DNA from: Streptomyces lincolnensis
Lineage (GTDB): Bacteria > Actinomycetota > Actinomycetes > Streptomycetales > Streptomycetaceae
Assembly (NCBI RefSeq): GCF_001685355.1
Contig: NZ_CP016438.1
Coordinates: 6,696,001-6,760,000 of the forward strand
DNA length: 64,000 nucleotides
Direction: 5' to 3'
The translations under genes were made by a program, and so were the position numbers. A model generated the notes under the pieces. It did not search any database. It had not been told where the DNA came from and saw nothing but the letters and a program-made list of their open reading frames with translations. This document shows, one piece after another, positions 52,601-60,845 of this stretch; within the stretch, counting starts at the first letter, position 1; each line of letters starts with the position of its first letter.

Positions 52601-52683
52601 CTCTTGGTCCTCAGCATGTCCACACGGTCGCTGCCCGTTCCCGTAAGCGCCCCTACTGGGACTTCGAGCCTTTGACTGTGTGA
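49672..52683 (+). CDS. fxsT: FxsT1: TIR-like / NB-ARC / TPR protein
   Basis: 1003 aa NLR-like protein. TIR-like domain: about residues 20-145 (TISFAGFNRAWAAWIGDRLERRG, HEEWNNAL, with a possible catalytic Glu in the latter). NB-ARC ATPase: P-loop GMPGVGKT (211-218), Walker B RWLLILDGADE (284-294), sensor GNVLITSRN (307-315), then LEDLPLLLDQTAGWL. TPR array from about 560 to 980, ending YWDFEPLTV. ATG 49672 has GGGGGAGG seven bases upstream. Base use is lower in GC than neighbours (30 of 60 at 51121-51180). Belongs to the FxSxx-COOH system TPR protein family. Confidence 0.9.
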   Translation: MSGIRTSVAPPDGRATRETVTISFAGFNRAWAAWIGDRLERRGRRVVYARWDAPPEVPLIDLLESLKLAQGRILIVVSEWYFQLGPRTHEEWNNALRQVVAPDPEKFAAVSVTTAPVPTATAVLAAFDLINVGAEEAERRLLDRLDMLGEPVLEPVGGVRRGPRFPAAMPEVWGRVPRRNTRFTGRESLLNDAYHLLQSAEPGAGVLTLHGMPGVGKTQLGAEYVYRFGSEYDVVWWVNSETPATYRRRLAELAPRLGLSTGADYGERLRAVADALRRGEPYARWLLILDGADEPGQISNLVPTGPGNVLITSRNPDWRQYNSQLMEVPVYLRDESVAFIRRRAPRLTDLDAGQLAEALEDLPLLLDQTAGWLDDSELSVPDYIAMLEGGIDRSMVRVSEDSPTAFQQAWSILLRKLRQTVPESVDLLRLCTFFAPGFVPVGLLRKLPTEELPERLAGLLGDPSLWIRAINQLRQYSVVRLESHETVTDEDASTGQSFYLHRMVHQIVHQGMSDEDSRVFVDVVRRALVAADPRSPQDTRSWDKYAEIVPHLKYADVLQSEDRSVQRLVLNCLSYMCQSGEYAAGLKLGGLAMKAWRALLSDGHPNFWELAHHYANLLRAVGDYRRAEEVGRSVVESLRRHGRDQGLEVMRATNGLAADLRGLARYKEALELSEWLVPAWHDLLGESDRVTLRAQNNLAVSLRLLGRYEEALAVDRETLRLRTEGFSARDSDTLYSATFYALDLRLLGRYGAAESIQRDALSELRRVLGPDRTLTLFGEYNLALCLYRGGGRSQAGPLLARVLERGERVHGETHPWTLIFAAALACFTREHGDIDQARAVSESVLARYESAHSEGHPYVAGSQSNHSLILCNVGERDQARTTAERALTDMTATVGEGHPWTLGCAINASFIRNLSGDPEAAADLSKSTIAGATETLGRTHPLTLSARIALAADLRDLRGRKQAEKIEQEALADLSETLGPQHVHTVAARSRKRPYWDFEPLTV

Positions 52684-52787
52684 AAGGCGCGGTGTCGGTT
52701 CCCGGTGCGCATGATCTCTCGCGCGCCGGGGAATGACCCAGTTCTCTCAACTGCCGCACGCTATACGAGAGTTAGTCAGGGGGACGT

Positions 52788-53198
52788 GTGGTGATTTTGG
52801 TGGGACCCGTTCCGGAGGGGGCCGACGGGCCCATTCCGGTCGTAGTCGAAGCAGATCTGGTCGGAGAGTCGCTCGACGACCTGGATGCCATCTACGGCGA
52901 CGAGAAGACCAGAGACGGCGGCTCCGCCCGGCGAGTCGTCCAGGTCGCTCAAGACGCCTATACCGAGGGCCTTGACCTGGCTCGGCGCTGTGCGGCCCAA
53001 GCCGTGCGGCGGTTCGGGGAGATGGCGGAGGAACTGCGGCCGGACGAGATCGAGATGCAGTTGGCCATCAAGGTCGACGCCGGCGTGGTGGCGTTGGTCA
53101 GGAGCGGAGCAGAGGCTCAGCTCCAGGTCACCTTCAGGTGGCGGACCGCGGGTGCCTCCGGGGCGTTATCGGGCAGCGGAGGGGGAAACGACTCGTGA
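52788..53198 (+). CDS. Trypco1 (CU044_2847-like) conflict-system protein
   Basis: 136 aa. VVVEADLVGES, RRVVQVAQDAYTEGLDLARRC and DEIEMQLAIKVDAGVVALVRSG, then EAQLQVTFRWR, match the trypsin-co-occurring domain 1 pattern. This small domain links effector proteases to NTPase switches in predicted bacterial conflict systems. GTG 52788 (or 52791) follows AGGGGGA. Its stop overlaps the ATPase start (GTGA at 53195-53198). Confidence 0.82.
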   Translation: MVILVGPVPEGADGPIPVVVEADLVGESLDDLDAIYGDEKTRDGGSARRVVQVAQDAYTEGLDLARRCAAQAVRRFGEMAEELRPDEIEMQLAIKVDAGVVALVRSGAEAQLQVTFRWRTAGASGALSGSGGGNDS

Positions 53199-54139
53199 GT
53201 CGTGCGGCGGAAGGCGTGCACATCCTGCCCTACAGCCGGGTCGTGGGGCAGGACGATCTCAAGCTGGCACTGGAACTCAACTACGTGTCGCCCCCCATCG
53301 GGGGTGTGCTCATGGCGGGAGCGCGGGGCACCGCCAAATCCACTCTCGTACGGGCTTTCGCCCTCATGGTGCATGAGGAACTGCCCGTCACGCTTCCCAT
53401 CAACGCCACCGACGACCGGGTGGTCGGTGGCTGGGAACTCGACGCTCTGATGCGGGGCGAACCCCGGCCGCAACCGGGGCTGTTGGAGGAGGCCGCGGAG
53501 AAGGGGCTGCTCTACATCGACGAGGTGAACCTCCTTGACGACCACCTGGTCAACATCATCCTCGACGTCGTCTCGACAGGGGTGCTGTCGGTGCAGCGGG
53601 AGGGGCTGGCCACCGCCAAGCATTTGTCCTTCGGGCTGGTGGGGACGATGAATCCTGAAGAAGGCGGTCTTCGGCCGCAGTTGCTGGACCGGTTCGGGCT
53701 CATGGTCGCCGCGAGTCAGCTGGACACGGACGCCCGTCATCGGACGATCCGGACCGTGCTCGACTTCGAGGGGGAGCTGACACGGAAGGAGTCCGTCTGG
53801 CTGGAGCAGGCGGCGCGGGACGACAACGCGCGGCGGGACCAGCTGGAGCAGGCCAGAGACCGGGTGTCCGGCACGCCGATCCCCGAAGACGTGGTGCGGC
53901 TGTGCGCCCGGGCCGCCGAGCGCGTCGCGGCCGTCGGTCAGCGTGGCGAGATCGTGGCGACGCTGGCGGCTCGCGCGTTGGCCGCGTTGGAGGGCGCGGA
54001 CGAGGTGGTGCCCGGCCACCTGCTGCGGGTTCTGCCCATGGCCTTTCGGCATCGTCGGCCGGAGACTGCCCATGGGGGAACGTTCGAATGGGGGCCCGAG
54101 GACGAGTCCCGCGTTGAGGACCTCTTCGAGCCGGCCTGA
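53195..54139 (+). CDS. ChlI/MoxR-like AAA+ ATPase
   Basis: 314 aa, GTG start overlapping the Trypco1 stop, with GGAGGGGG ahead. Walker A GARGTAKST (42-50), Walker B LLYIDEVNLL (105-114), sensor GTMNPEEGG (150-158), Arg finger LDRFG (164-168). Mg-chelatase ChlI-like: SPPIGGVLMAGARGTAKST, DDHLVNIILDV. A true chelatase is unlikely, since no tetrapyrrole genes are nearby. It should form a motor with the next vWA protein. Confidence 0.92.
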   Translation: MSRAAEGVHILPYSRVVGQDDLKLALELNYVSPPIGGVLMAGARGTAKSTLVRAFALMVHEELPVTLPINATDDRVVGGWELDALMRGEPRPQPGLLEEAAEKGLLYIDEVNLLDDHLVNIILDVVSTGVLSVQREGLATAKHLSFGLVGTMNPEEGGLRPQLLDRFGLMVAASQLDTDARHRTIRTVLDFEGELTRKESVWLEQAARDDNARRDQLEQARDRVSGTPIPEDVVRLCARAAERVAAVGQRGEIVATLAARALAALEGADEVVPGHLLRVLPMAFRHRRPETAHGGTFEWGPEDESRVEDLFEPA

Positions 54140-54145
54140 GCCGCC

Positions 54146-56068
54146 ATGTCCACCGAGCCGCCCCATGGGGCCGACATGCCTGCCGAGAATGTGCCGTCGA
54201 CGGAAGTCGAGGAGCCCGACGAACTCGCTGTGAGGCTGTGCCGTGCCCTCGTCTGTGCCGCCGTCGACCCAGCGCTGTCCGGAGTGCTGCTCTTCGACCT
54301 GGAACCGCAGTTGCTCGACCCGGTGGCGCGTCTCTTCGCGCGGATACTGACCGGCGATCCTCACTCTCCCGGGCCGCCGGTCATGCTGAGTGCCGCCAGC
54401 CGGGACGAGGACCTGTGGACACGCCCCGTGCTCCAACGGGAGGACGGCGGCATCTCGTTCCGCATGGAGCCAGGCCCGCTGATCGAGACGGACGGGCGGT
54501 CCGGGCCGCCCTCGCTGGTCGTCGTGCCGGACCTGACCAGGCTCAGCGTCGCCGGGATGCGGGCCGCGGTCCAACTGCTGGGCGCCGACGTGACCGTGGT
54601 GGAGTACGGGGGGCTGAGCCATCGCGCTCGACCGCGGGCTCGTTGGCTGGCCGCCTGCCGATCCGCCGACGCGGGACGTCCCACGGGTCATCTACTCGAC
54701 AGGTTCGCCCTTCGTCTGCCTACCTGCGGTCTCCGGCTGCCAACGGCCGATCACCTGCTCGGGATGCTTCCACCGTCCTGGCTGGACATCGCACGCGACG
54801 CCCAGGAGGCGTTGGTGCCGACCGCTGCCGTCAGCGACGAAGCCCTGGACCGCGTACACGAGTTGCTCGGGCCGGAGAGCAATATGCGCAGGGAGCTCTC
54901 CCTTGCACGACTCGCCCGTGCCCTGGCCACGCTCGATGGTGAGGGGACGGCCACCAGTGAGCACTGTGCGGCGGCGGCCCGGCTGATGGGGCTTGCCGTT
55001 GCGGAGGGGGCCGGGCGTGCGGAACCGACCGGCGGTGCCTCGGGCTCCGCGTCGCGGTCGCCCCACCCGAGCAACCGTCCGTCGGAAGGCATGGGAGAAC
55101 GGCGGCATACAGGACAGGACATTCCCGGTGCCGCTGAAACCGGGCAGCCGCTGCTGGAGACCGAGCCGGCCGAAGGGGTCGGAGCGGGGCGTGGCGGCGT
55201 TCAGACCGTTCTCGCCACTCCGTATCCGGAGGACGAGGCCGAGGCGTTGCGGGACTTCGCTCCGTTGCGCAGCCCTTGGCAGCGTACGGCCGGGTCGGCC
55301 TCCCTGCGCGGGGTGGTGATCGGGACGCGGCGGGCCACGGACCTGAGCGACATCGCCCATGTGCGTACCGTGCGGGAGGCCGCCGTGCACCAGCGCATCC
55401 GGCGGACAGAGCAGTTCACGGTCTCGCCCGTCGACCTGCACAGCCATGTCCGTGCCAGTTCCCCGGAACACATGCTCGTACTGCTTCTCGACCACACCTG
55501 TCGGGGCGGTGACTGGGACTGGCAGGACACGCTCACGCCGTTCTTGGAATGGGCGTACACCAGACGCGCCGCAGTCCACATCATCGAGGTGGGGAGTGCG
55601 GAGACCGGCAATGAACTGCGTGCCGAGTCCTTCGCGGCACGCAGTGTCCTCGATCCCAGGATCCTGCCCGCGCTGTACCGGCCGGTGGGGCGGGCGAGCC
55701 CGCTCGCGGACGGTGTGGAGCAGGCGGTCCAGGCACTGCGTAGGTCCTTCCGGCAGCACGGCAACAGCCTCACCGAGGCATGGCTGGTCGTGGTGACGGA
55801 CGGCAGGGGCAATGTGCCACTGAGGGCTAGCCGCACAGGGAGGTTGAGGAGTCCGGTGGGGACCGAGGGCGTGGAGGACACCCTGAAGGCCGCCGCGGGT
55901 GTCAGCGCCATGGACCGGACGCGGCTGCGGGTCGCCGTGATCGACGCGGGGCGGGAGCCGTACGGGAGCTTGCCGTTCTCGCTCGCGGAGGCGCTGGGCG
56001 GCGTGGTGCTGGAAGGGCCGTCGGCGCGCGTCCGGACGCGCGGGGGAGGCGGTGCCGGTGAGCGGTGA
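54146..56068 (+). CDS. ChlD-like pseudo-AAA and vWA protein
   Basis: 640 aa. N-terminal degenerate AAA domain (residues 30-280) with no Walker A, but with RARWLAACRSADAGRPTGHLLDRFALRLP and a helical lid, LSLARLARALATLDGEGTATSEHCAAAARLM. Linker 290-400 is Pro/Gly-rich. vWA domain about 440-600: HMLVLLLDHTCRGG with a partly changed MIDAS (D-x-T rather than D-x-S-x-S), and TDGRGNVPL at 551-559. Mirrors ChlD, the partner of ChlI, pairing with the ATPase just upstream (7-base gap). Confidence 0.88.
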   Translation: MSTEPPHGADMPAENVPSTEVEEPDELAVRLCRALVCAAVDPALSGVLLFDLEPQLLDPVARLFARILTGDPHSPGPPVMLSAASRDEDLWTRPVLQREDGGISFRMEPGPLIETDGRSGPPSLVVVPDLTRLSVAGMRAAVQLLGADVTVVEYGGLSHRARPRARWLAACRSADAGRPTGHLLDRFALRLPTCGLRLPTADHLLGMLPPSWLDIARDAQEALVPTAAVSDEALDRVHELLGPESNMRRELSLARLARALATLDGEGTATSEHCAAAARLMGLAVAEGAGRAEPTGGASGSASRSPHPSNRPSEGMGERRHTGQDIPGAAETGQPLLETEPAEGVGAGRGGVQTVLATPYPEDEAEALRDFAPLRSPWQRTAGSASLRGVVIGTRRATDLSDIAHVRTVREAAVHQRIRRTEQFTVSPVDLHSHVRASSPEHMLVLLLDHTCRGGDWDWQDTLTPFLEWAYTRRAAVHIIEVGSAETGNELRAESFAARSVLDPRILPALYRPVGRASPLADGVEQAVQALRRSFRQHGNSLTEAWLVVVTDGRGNVPLRASRTGRLRSPVGTEGVEDTLKAAAGVSAMDRTRLRVAVIDAGREPYGSLPFSLAEALGGVVLEGPSARVRTRGGGGAGER

Positions 56069-57380
56069 GCCGCCGCGTGCCGCCCGCTGGCTCACGGGCA
56101 CCGGCACCGCGATACGGCGGGCCGCGTTCCCCGCGTTGCAGTCGGCCGCCAGGCGAGAATCCGCCGCCGTACTCCACTTACGCCGCCCGTCCGGGCCGCC
56201 CTCGGGAACGGGCAGCGGTCCAGGGCGGCCGTACGAGCGCCTGGAGGACGGTTGTGCCGTGCTGCGGGTGGTCCGGGCCGTGGGCGCGGGCGGGTACGAC
56301 GGGTACCAGCTCCAGGGAGCCTGTGGCGACCTCACGGTCACCTGCCGGACCGGACCGACCCGGCTCATGGCGCCCGCCGTCAGTCTGGGCATGCTCCAGG
56401 AGAAGGGCGAGTTCCCGTCCGAGACCCTGCGAGCGATCCAGCACTGGTCGGCGAACCAGGGCGAACTCGCCGAGTGGATCAACCGAATACGCCAACGGCA
56501 CGGCGAAGGACTGCGCCTCATCGTGTGGGACGACACCGGATTCGAGCTGCCCTGGGAACTGTTCTGGGTGCCCGCCGACGAACAGCACGGATTGGGCGGC
56601 GGGTTGCTGGGCGCCCTGCTCGTCATGGCTCGCTGGACCACCGTCCATGGTGAGGACGAGGGGTTGCCGCGCGAGACCGGCCCCTGCCGCGGCCGGGTCC
56701 TCGCCTACCTTCACGAGGACATGACCGATGACGGCAGCGTCTTCTCGCCGTACGACCACGCGGTGCACGACACGATGACACCGTTCCTCCAGGCGCTGGA
56801 CCTTCCCATGCCCGACGATCGCACCGGGCTCGTCTACATGGGGTGTCATGGCACATACGGCGAGGTCGTCATGCGACTGACGCTCGGAGACCGGACGTGG
56901 GCAGAGTTCAACACCCGGGACATGCACGTGCTGCGCGAGGACCGCTCGCTGGTCTGCCTCAACGCCTGTCACTCGGGCCGCTTCGTGCCCAACCACGTCC
57001 AGGGCGAGGAGGCGCTGCGCGGATTCGCCGAACTCTTCCTGCGCAAAGGCGCGGGTGGCTGCATCGTCACAGCCGGCAAGGTCGGGGACCAGGAGGCGCG
57101 GGCGTTGGTGCGCCGCCTCCTCAAGGAGGTCGCGGCCCGCCCCGACCTCCCCATCACCGAGACACTGCGGGACTTCCGTGCGCGCGCGGTCCACGACTTC
57201 GGCACACTGGCGGCCATCCCCACGACGCGCAACGATGACGGACAGGTCGACAAAGTCGGACAGAAAAGGGTCCTGCGGCTGCTTTACGCGTTCATGTTCC
57301 ACTACTACGGGCATCCGCGCACCACTCTGCGGCTCGTCGCCGGCGAGGAGCACAGTGCCGGGGGAGGGGACCCATGGTGA
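56058..57380 (+). CDS. CHAT-domain caspase-like protease
   Basis: 440 aa. CHAT domain from about 150 to 400. Catalytic His264 is in GLVYMGCHGTYGE and Cys304 in LVCLNACHSGRF, with the normal 40-residue spacing. The N-terminal 145 residues are an unknown domain (GDLTVTCRTGPTRLMAPAVS). Start GTG 56058 lies eight bases after GGAGG; GTG 56052 is possible. It overlaps the ChlD-like stop by 11 bases and the next ATG by 7 bases, so its synthesis is coupled to both. Probable effector. Confidence 0.9.
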   Translation: MSGEPPRAARWLTGTGTAIRRAAFPALQSAARRESAAVLHLRRPSGPPSGTGSGPGRPYERLEDGCAVLRVVRAVGAGGYDGYQLQGACGDLTVTCRTGPTRLMAPAVSLGMLQEKGEFPSETLRAIQHWSANQGELAEWINRIRQRHGEGLRLIVWDDTGFELPWELFWVPADEQHGLGGGLLGALLVMARWTTVHGEDEGLPRETGPCRGRVLAYLHEDMTDDGSVFSPYDHAVHDTMTPFLQALDLPMPDDRTGLVYMGCHGTYGEVVMRLTLGDRTWAEFNTRDMHVLREDRSLVCLNACHSGRFVPNHVQGEEALRGFAELFLRKGAGGCIVTAGKVGDQEARALVRRLLKEVAARPDLPITETLRDFRARAVHDFGTLAAIPTTRNDDGQVDKVGQKRVLRLLYAFMFHYYGHPRTTLRLVAGEEHSAGGGDPW

Positions 57381-60300
57381 ACCTCGACGAGCACCCGCTC
57401 CTCATCGAACCGGTCGTGGCCTGGCCACGGGTCGCCGAGACGGAATGCGACTACCTCGTCACCGTCGATCTGCGCGGCCCGCTCCCGGAGGGCTCGGACC
57501 CCGAACGGGTGTGGCCCTACCCGGAGGAGGAGTTCACCTTCACCGTCGCCCTCGACGGTTCCCCGTACTTCGTGTGTACCGTCCTCGACGAGCCCAGTGT
57601 CGTCCTGCACCGCTTCGGCGGCACCTACGGCCCCGCCCATTTCAAGGTCTCCACGGGGCGGGCCACCGGCCACGGCGCCCTGTGGCTCACGGTCAGCAAC
57701 CAGTGGGGCGTGCCCGTCCGTAAGGCCGAACTGCGGTCTGAGGTAAGGGAACGCGAGCCGGGGCAGGCACCGGCGGCCCGACTGGCCGAGGTGATGCGAC
57801 AACGAGCCTCGTCGGTACGGCCGTCGGAGCGGACGGGTGACATCCCGTGGAGTCAGGAGCCGACGACAGGGACGCGAGTCACTGACATCCGGTCTACGAC
57901 AACACCCGGCGTAGACAAGCCATCAAGTCCGACGCAACGGCGACCGCGCCTCGGCCGGCAGACGATCACCATCAGCTTCACCCCCTTCGACCAGGACTGG
58001 GCCGACTGGATCGGCCACCGCCTGGAACAACGTGGGCACCGGGTCGTGCTCCAGAGGTGGGACCCACCGCCGGGCGCTTCTTTGGAGGAGTCGCTGCGCG
58101 ACCTGCTCCTCGCCCCGGGCCCGGTTCTGTTGCTCCTCAGTGACCAGTACCTCCTGTCCGGCGCGCACACCGAAGGGGAGTGGGACGCGGCCTTGCGCGA
58201 GGTACTGATTCCTGAAGCCGAGCGAGTCGCTGTGGTGATGGTGGCTCCTTCGCAGCAGTCGACATACGGCCTTGACATCAGCAGCCTGTACGACGTCAGC
58301 GCCGATGAGGCCGAACGCCGACTCCTGGGCCGACTCGCGTTGTCCGCCGAACCCGAACCGCGCGCCACCACCGGCGCCGTCGACGAGCCGCCCTTCCCGG
58401 TGCACACGCTTCGGGTGTGGGGCAGGATCCCGGAACGCAACGAGCGGTTCACCGGCCGGGTCGCCTTGCTGAACACGGCGTACGAGCGACTTCAACGCGA
58501 GAGCAGGGTCACTCTGTGCGGCCTGTCGGGCGTCGGCAAAACGCAGCTGGCCGCCGAATACGCCTATCGTTTCGCGTACGGATACCACGTCGTCTGGTGG
58601 ATCAATGCGGGCAGCCGCGCCGCCTTCCGGCAGGGCCTCGCCGACCTGGCGCCGGCGCTGGGACTGTCGACCGGTACCGGCCACGGTGAGCGATTCCGCG
58701 CGGTCCGCGAGGCGCTGCGCAGAGGGGAGCCGTATGAGCGCTGGTTGCTGATCCTGGACGGTGCGGACGATCCGGATCAGGTCCGGGACCTCGTACCGAA
58801 CGGACCGGGCCATGTGCTCATCACGTCCTGCAACCAGGACTGGGGCGATCACAACAGCGCGCTGGTCCAGGTAGCCGCCTACGATCGTGCCGAGTCGGTG
58901 GACTTCATCCGCCGGCGTGCACCACGGCTGACCGATGATGACGCCTGCCAACTCGCGGAGGCTCTGGCGGACCTGCCGCTGGTTCTCGACCAGACGGCCG
59001 GGTGGCTGGACGAGTCGGGCATGTCCGTGGCGGAGTATCTGGAACTCCTTGCCAGGGACTCCGTCACGGACGACCTCGTGGTGTCCTCCGATTTCCCCAT
59101 GACGTTCCGGGCGGCCTGGGCGGTACTGCTGGAGAGGCTGCGGGCGGGTTGTCCGGACTCCGTGCTGCTGCTGCGGTTGTGCACGTTCTTCGCACCTGAC
59201 GCCGTGCCTCTGCGGTTGCTGCGGGAGACGCCGGTCGACGGTCTGCCGCCTGCCGTGGCCCAGTTGCTCACGGATCCCGGGCGGTGGAGCGAAGCTGTAC
59301 AGCAACTGCGCACGTACTCGGTGGTCCGCATTGAGAATCCGGCGCAGGGCTCCTCAGGTGACGTCCTGGCCATGCACCGGATGGTGCACCAGACCGTCCG
59401 GGACGACATGTCTGAAGAGGAGAAGTGGGAACTCGCTGATGTGGCCTGGCGAGCACTGGTGGCTGCCGATCCCGGTAACCCGAACGAGGCCGGAACGTGG
59501 TCGCGTTACGCCGAGTTGGTCCCGCACCTGGAGTACACGGACGTGCTGTTCCGCGATGCCGAGGCAGCCCAGCAACTGGTCTTCAACTGCCTGCGGTACC
59601 TCTACGTTTCGGGCGAGTACGAGACGGGCATCCGGCTGGCCGAGCAGACCATGTCCGTCTGGCAGCAACTTCGGGACGGGAACGCGGACCTGCTCTGGGA
59701 TCTTGGGCATCACTACGCCAACCTGCTGCGCGTCGTGGGCGACTACCGGAACAGCGAGGCTGTGAGCCGAGCGGCGGTGGAGCAGTTCCGCTCGGTGGGC
59801 GGGGTGGGAGACAGCCGGTACCTGCGCGCTGCCAGCGGTCTCGCCGCTGATCTGCGAGCGTTGGGTCGTTTCGAGGAGGCGCTCGATCTGTCGCGGGAGG
59901 TCCATGAGAGCTATCGAGTGCTTCGTGGTGAACTACATGAGGACACCTTGGCGGCCGTGAACAACGTGGCTGTTTCACTCAGGCTGCTCGGCCGCTATGG
60001 CGAAGCTGCCGAGATCAACCAGCGTGTGTTCCAGGCCCGCGAGCGGGTGTTGGGGGCCGACCACTTCTGGACCCTGCTTTCAGAGGTCCACTGGGCGACC
60101 GATCTACGGCTCATGGGCCGCTACGAGGAAGCCCAACATCGGCAGAGGGCCAACGTGGGCAAGTACCGGGAGGCATTGGGGGACAACCACCCCTATTCCT
60201 TCCAAGCGCTCTACAACCTGGCGCAATGCGAGTACCGGACCGGCGACACCGTGAGTGCCGGAGAGCGGTTCGCCACGGTACTGGCCAGGTGCGAAAGGCT

Positions 60301-60769
60301 TCTCGGCAAGGACGACCCTCTTACCCTCATGTTCGCGGTCGCGCGCTGCTGTTACGCACGTGAGCACGGCGATGTCGATCACGCCCGTCGGCTGAGTGAG
60401 GCCGTCGTGGACAGGTACGAGCGCCGACTCGGCTCCGCACACCCGTACTCGGCGGGAGCGCGGGCCAACCACGCCCTCATCCTCCGCACCGTCGGCGAGC
60501 ACAGGCAGGCGCGCGCATTGGGGGAACGGGCACTCGCCGACATGACACAGGCCGTGGGGGCGGCTCACCCCTGGACGCTCGGCTGTGCCGTGAACGTCGT
60601 CGCCAGCAGCCCTGACCGTGCTGTCGTAGCCGAACTCGGCCGGGAGACCGTAGCGCGGGCCACTGAGTGCCTCGGTGGCGATCATCGCCTCACCCGCGTC
60701 GCGCGGGCCGCGCTCGACGAGGACAACGGCCGCCGCATCTACTGGGACTTCGAACCGCAGACCACCTGA
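57374..60769 (+). CDS. fxsT: FxsT2: beta-domain / TIR-like / NB-ARC / TPR protein
   Basis: 1131 aa. A beta-rich N-terminal domain (12-120: EPVVAWPRVAETECDYLVTVDLR, VVLHRFGGTYGPAHFKV) is absent from FxsT1. Then a 60-residue linker, TIR-like domain (195-285, TISFTPFDQDWADWIGHRLEQRG, TEGEWDAAL), NB-ARC with GLSGVGKT (383-390) and RWLLILDGADD, and TPRs from about 690. Ends YWDFEPQTT, like FxsT1. ATG 57374 overlaps the CHAT stop and has GGGGGAGGGG. Base use is normal for the host (42 of 60 GC at 59341-59400). Confidence 0.9.
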   Translation: MVNLDEHPLLIEPVVAWPRVAETECDYLVTVDLRGPLPEGSDPERVWPYPEEEFTFTVALDGSPYFVCTVLDEPSVVLHRFGGTYGPAHFKVSTGRATGHGALWLTVSNQWGVPVRKAELRSEVREREPGQAPAARLAEVMRQRASSVRPSERTGDIPWSQEPTTGTRVTDIRSTTTPGVDKPSSPTQRRPRLGRQTITISFTPFDQDWADWIGHRLEQRGHRVVLQRWDPPPGASLEESLRDLLLAPGPVLLLLSDQYLLSGAHTEGEWDAALREVLIPEAERVAVVMVAPSQQSTYGLDISSLYDVSADEAERRLLGRLALSAEPEPRATTGAVDEPPFPVHTLRVWGRIPERNERFTGRVALLNTAYERLQRESRVTLCGLSGVGKTQLAAEYAYRFAYGYHVVWWINAGSRAAFRQGLADLAPALGLSTGTGHGERFRAVREALRRGEPYERWLLILDGADDPDQVRDLVPNGPGHVLITSCNQDWGDHNSALVQVAAYDRAESVDFIRRRAPRLTDDDACQLAEALADLPLVLDQTAGWLDESGMSVAEYLELLARDSVTDDLVVSSDFPMTFRAAWAVLLERLRAGCPDSVLLLRLCTFFAPDAVPLRLLRETPVDGLPPAVAQLLTDPGRWSEAVQQLRTYSVVRIENPAQGSSGDVLAMHRMVHQTVRDDMSEEEKWELADVAWRALVAADPGNPNEAGTWSRYAELVPHLEYTDVLFRDAEAAQQLVFNCLRYLYVSGEYETGIRLAEQTMSVWQQLRDGNADLLWDLGHHYANLLRVVGDYRNSEAVSRAAVEQFRSVGGVGDSRYLRAASGLAADLRALGRFEEALDLSREVHESYRVLRGELHEDTLAAVNNVAVSLRLLGRYGEAAEINQRVFQARERVLGADHFWTLLSEVHWATDLRLMGRYEEAQHRQRANVGKYREALGDNHPYSFQALYNLAQCEYRTGDTVSAGERFATVLARCERLLGKDDPLTLMFAVARCCYAREHGDVDHARRLSEAVVDRYERRLGSAHPYSAGARANHALILRTVGEHRQARALGERALADMTQAVGAAHPWTLGCAVNVVASSPDRAVVAELGRETVARATECLGGDHRLTRVARAALDEDNGRRIYWDFEPQTT

Positions 60770-60780
60770 CACGACACGAC

Positions 60781-60820
60781 GGAAGGGCCCGCCCCCGGAA
60801 TCCCGGGAACGGGCCCTTCC
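60781..60820. terminator. Terminator between FxsT2 and kgd
   Basis: GGAAGGGCCCG (60781-60791) pairs with CGGGCCCTTCC (60810-60820), 11 perfect pairs, with an inner CCCGG stem. Marks the end of the conflict cluster and serves both convergent genes. Confidence 0.85.
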
Positions 60821-60845
60821 AACAGTGCCGTCAGGCCTCAGAGGC

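Noticed and set aside
53195..56068. Magnesium or cobalt chelatase for cofactor synthesis
   Set aside because: The I and D type subunits are present, but no H/N subunit or tetrapyrrole genes are near; linkage to CHAT, Trypco1 and FxsT fits a conflict role better.
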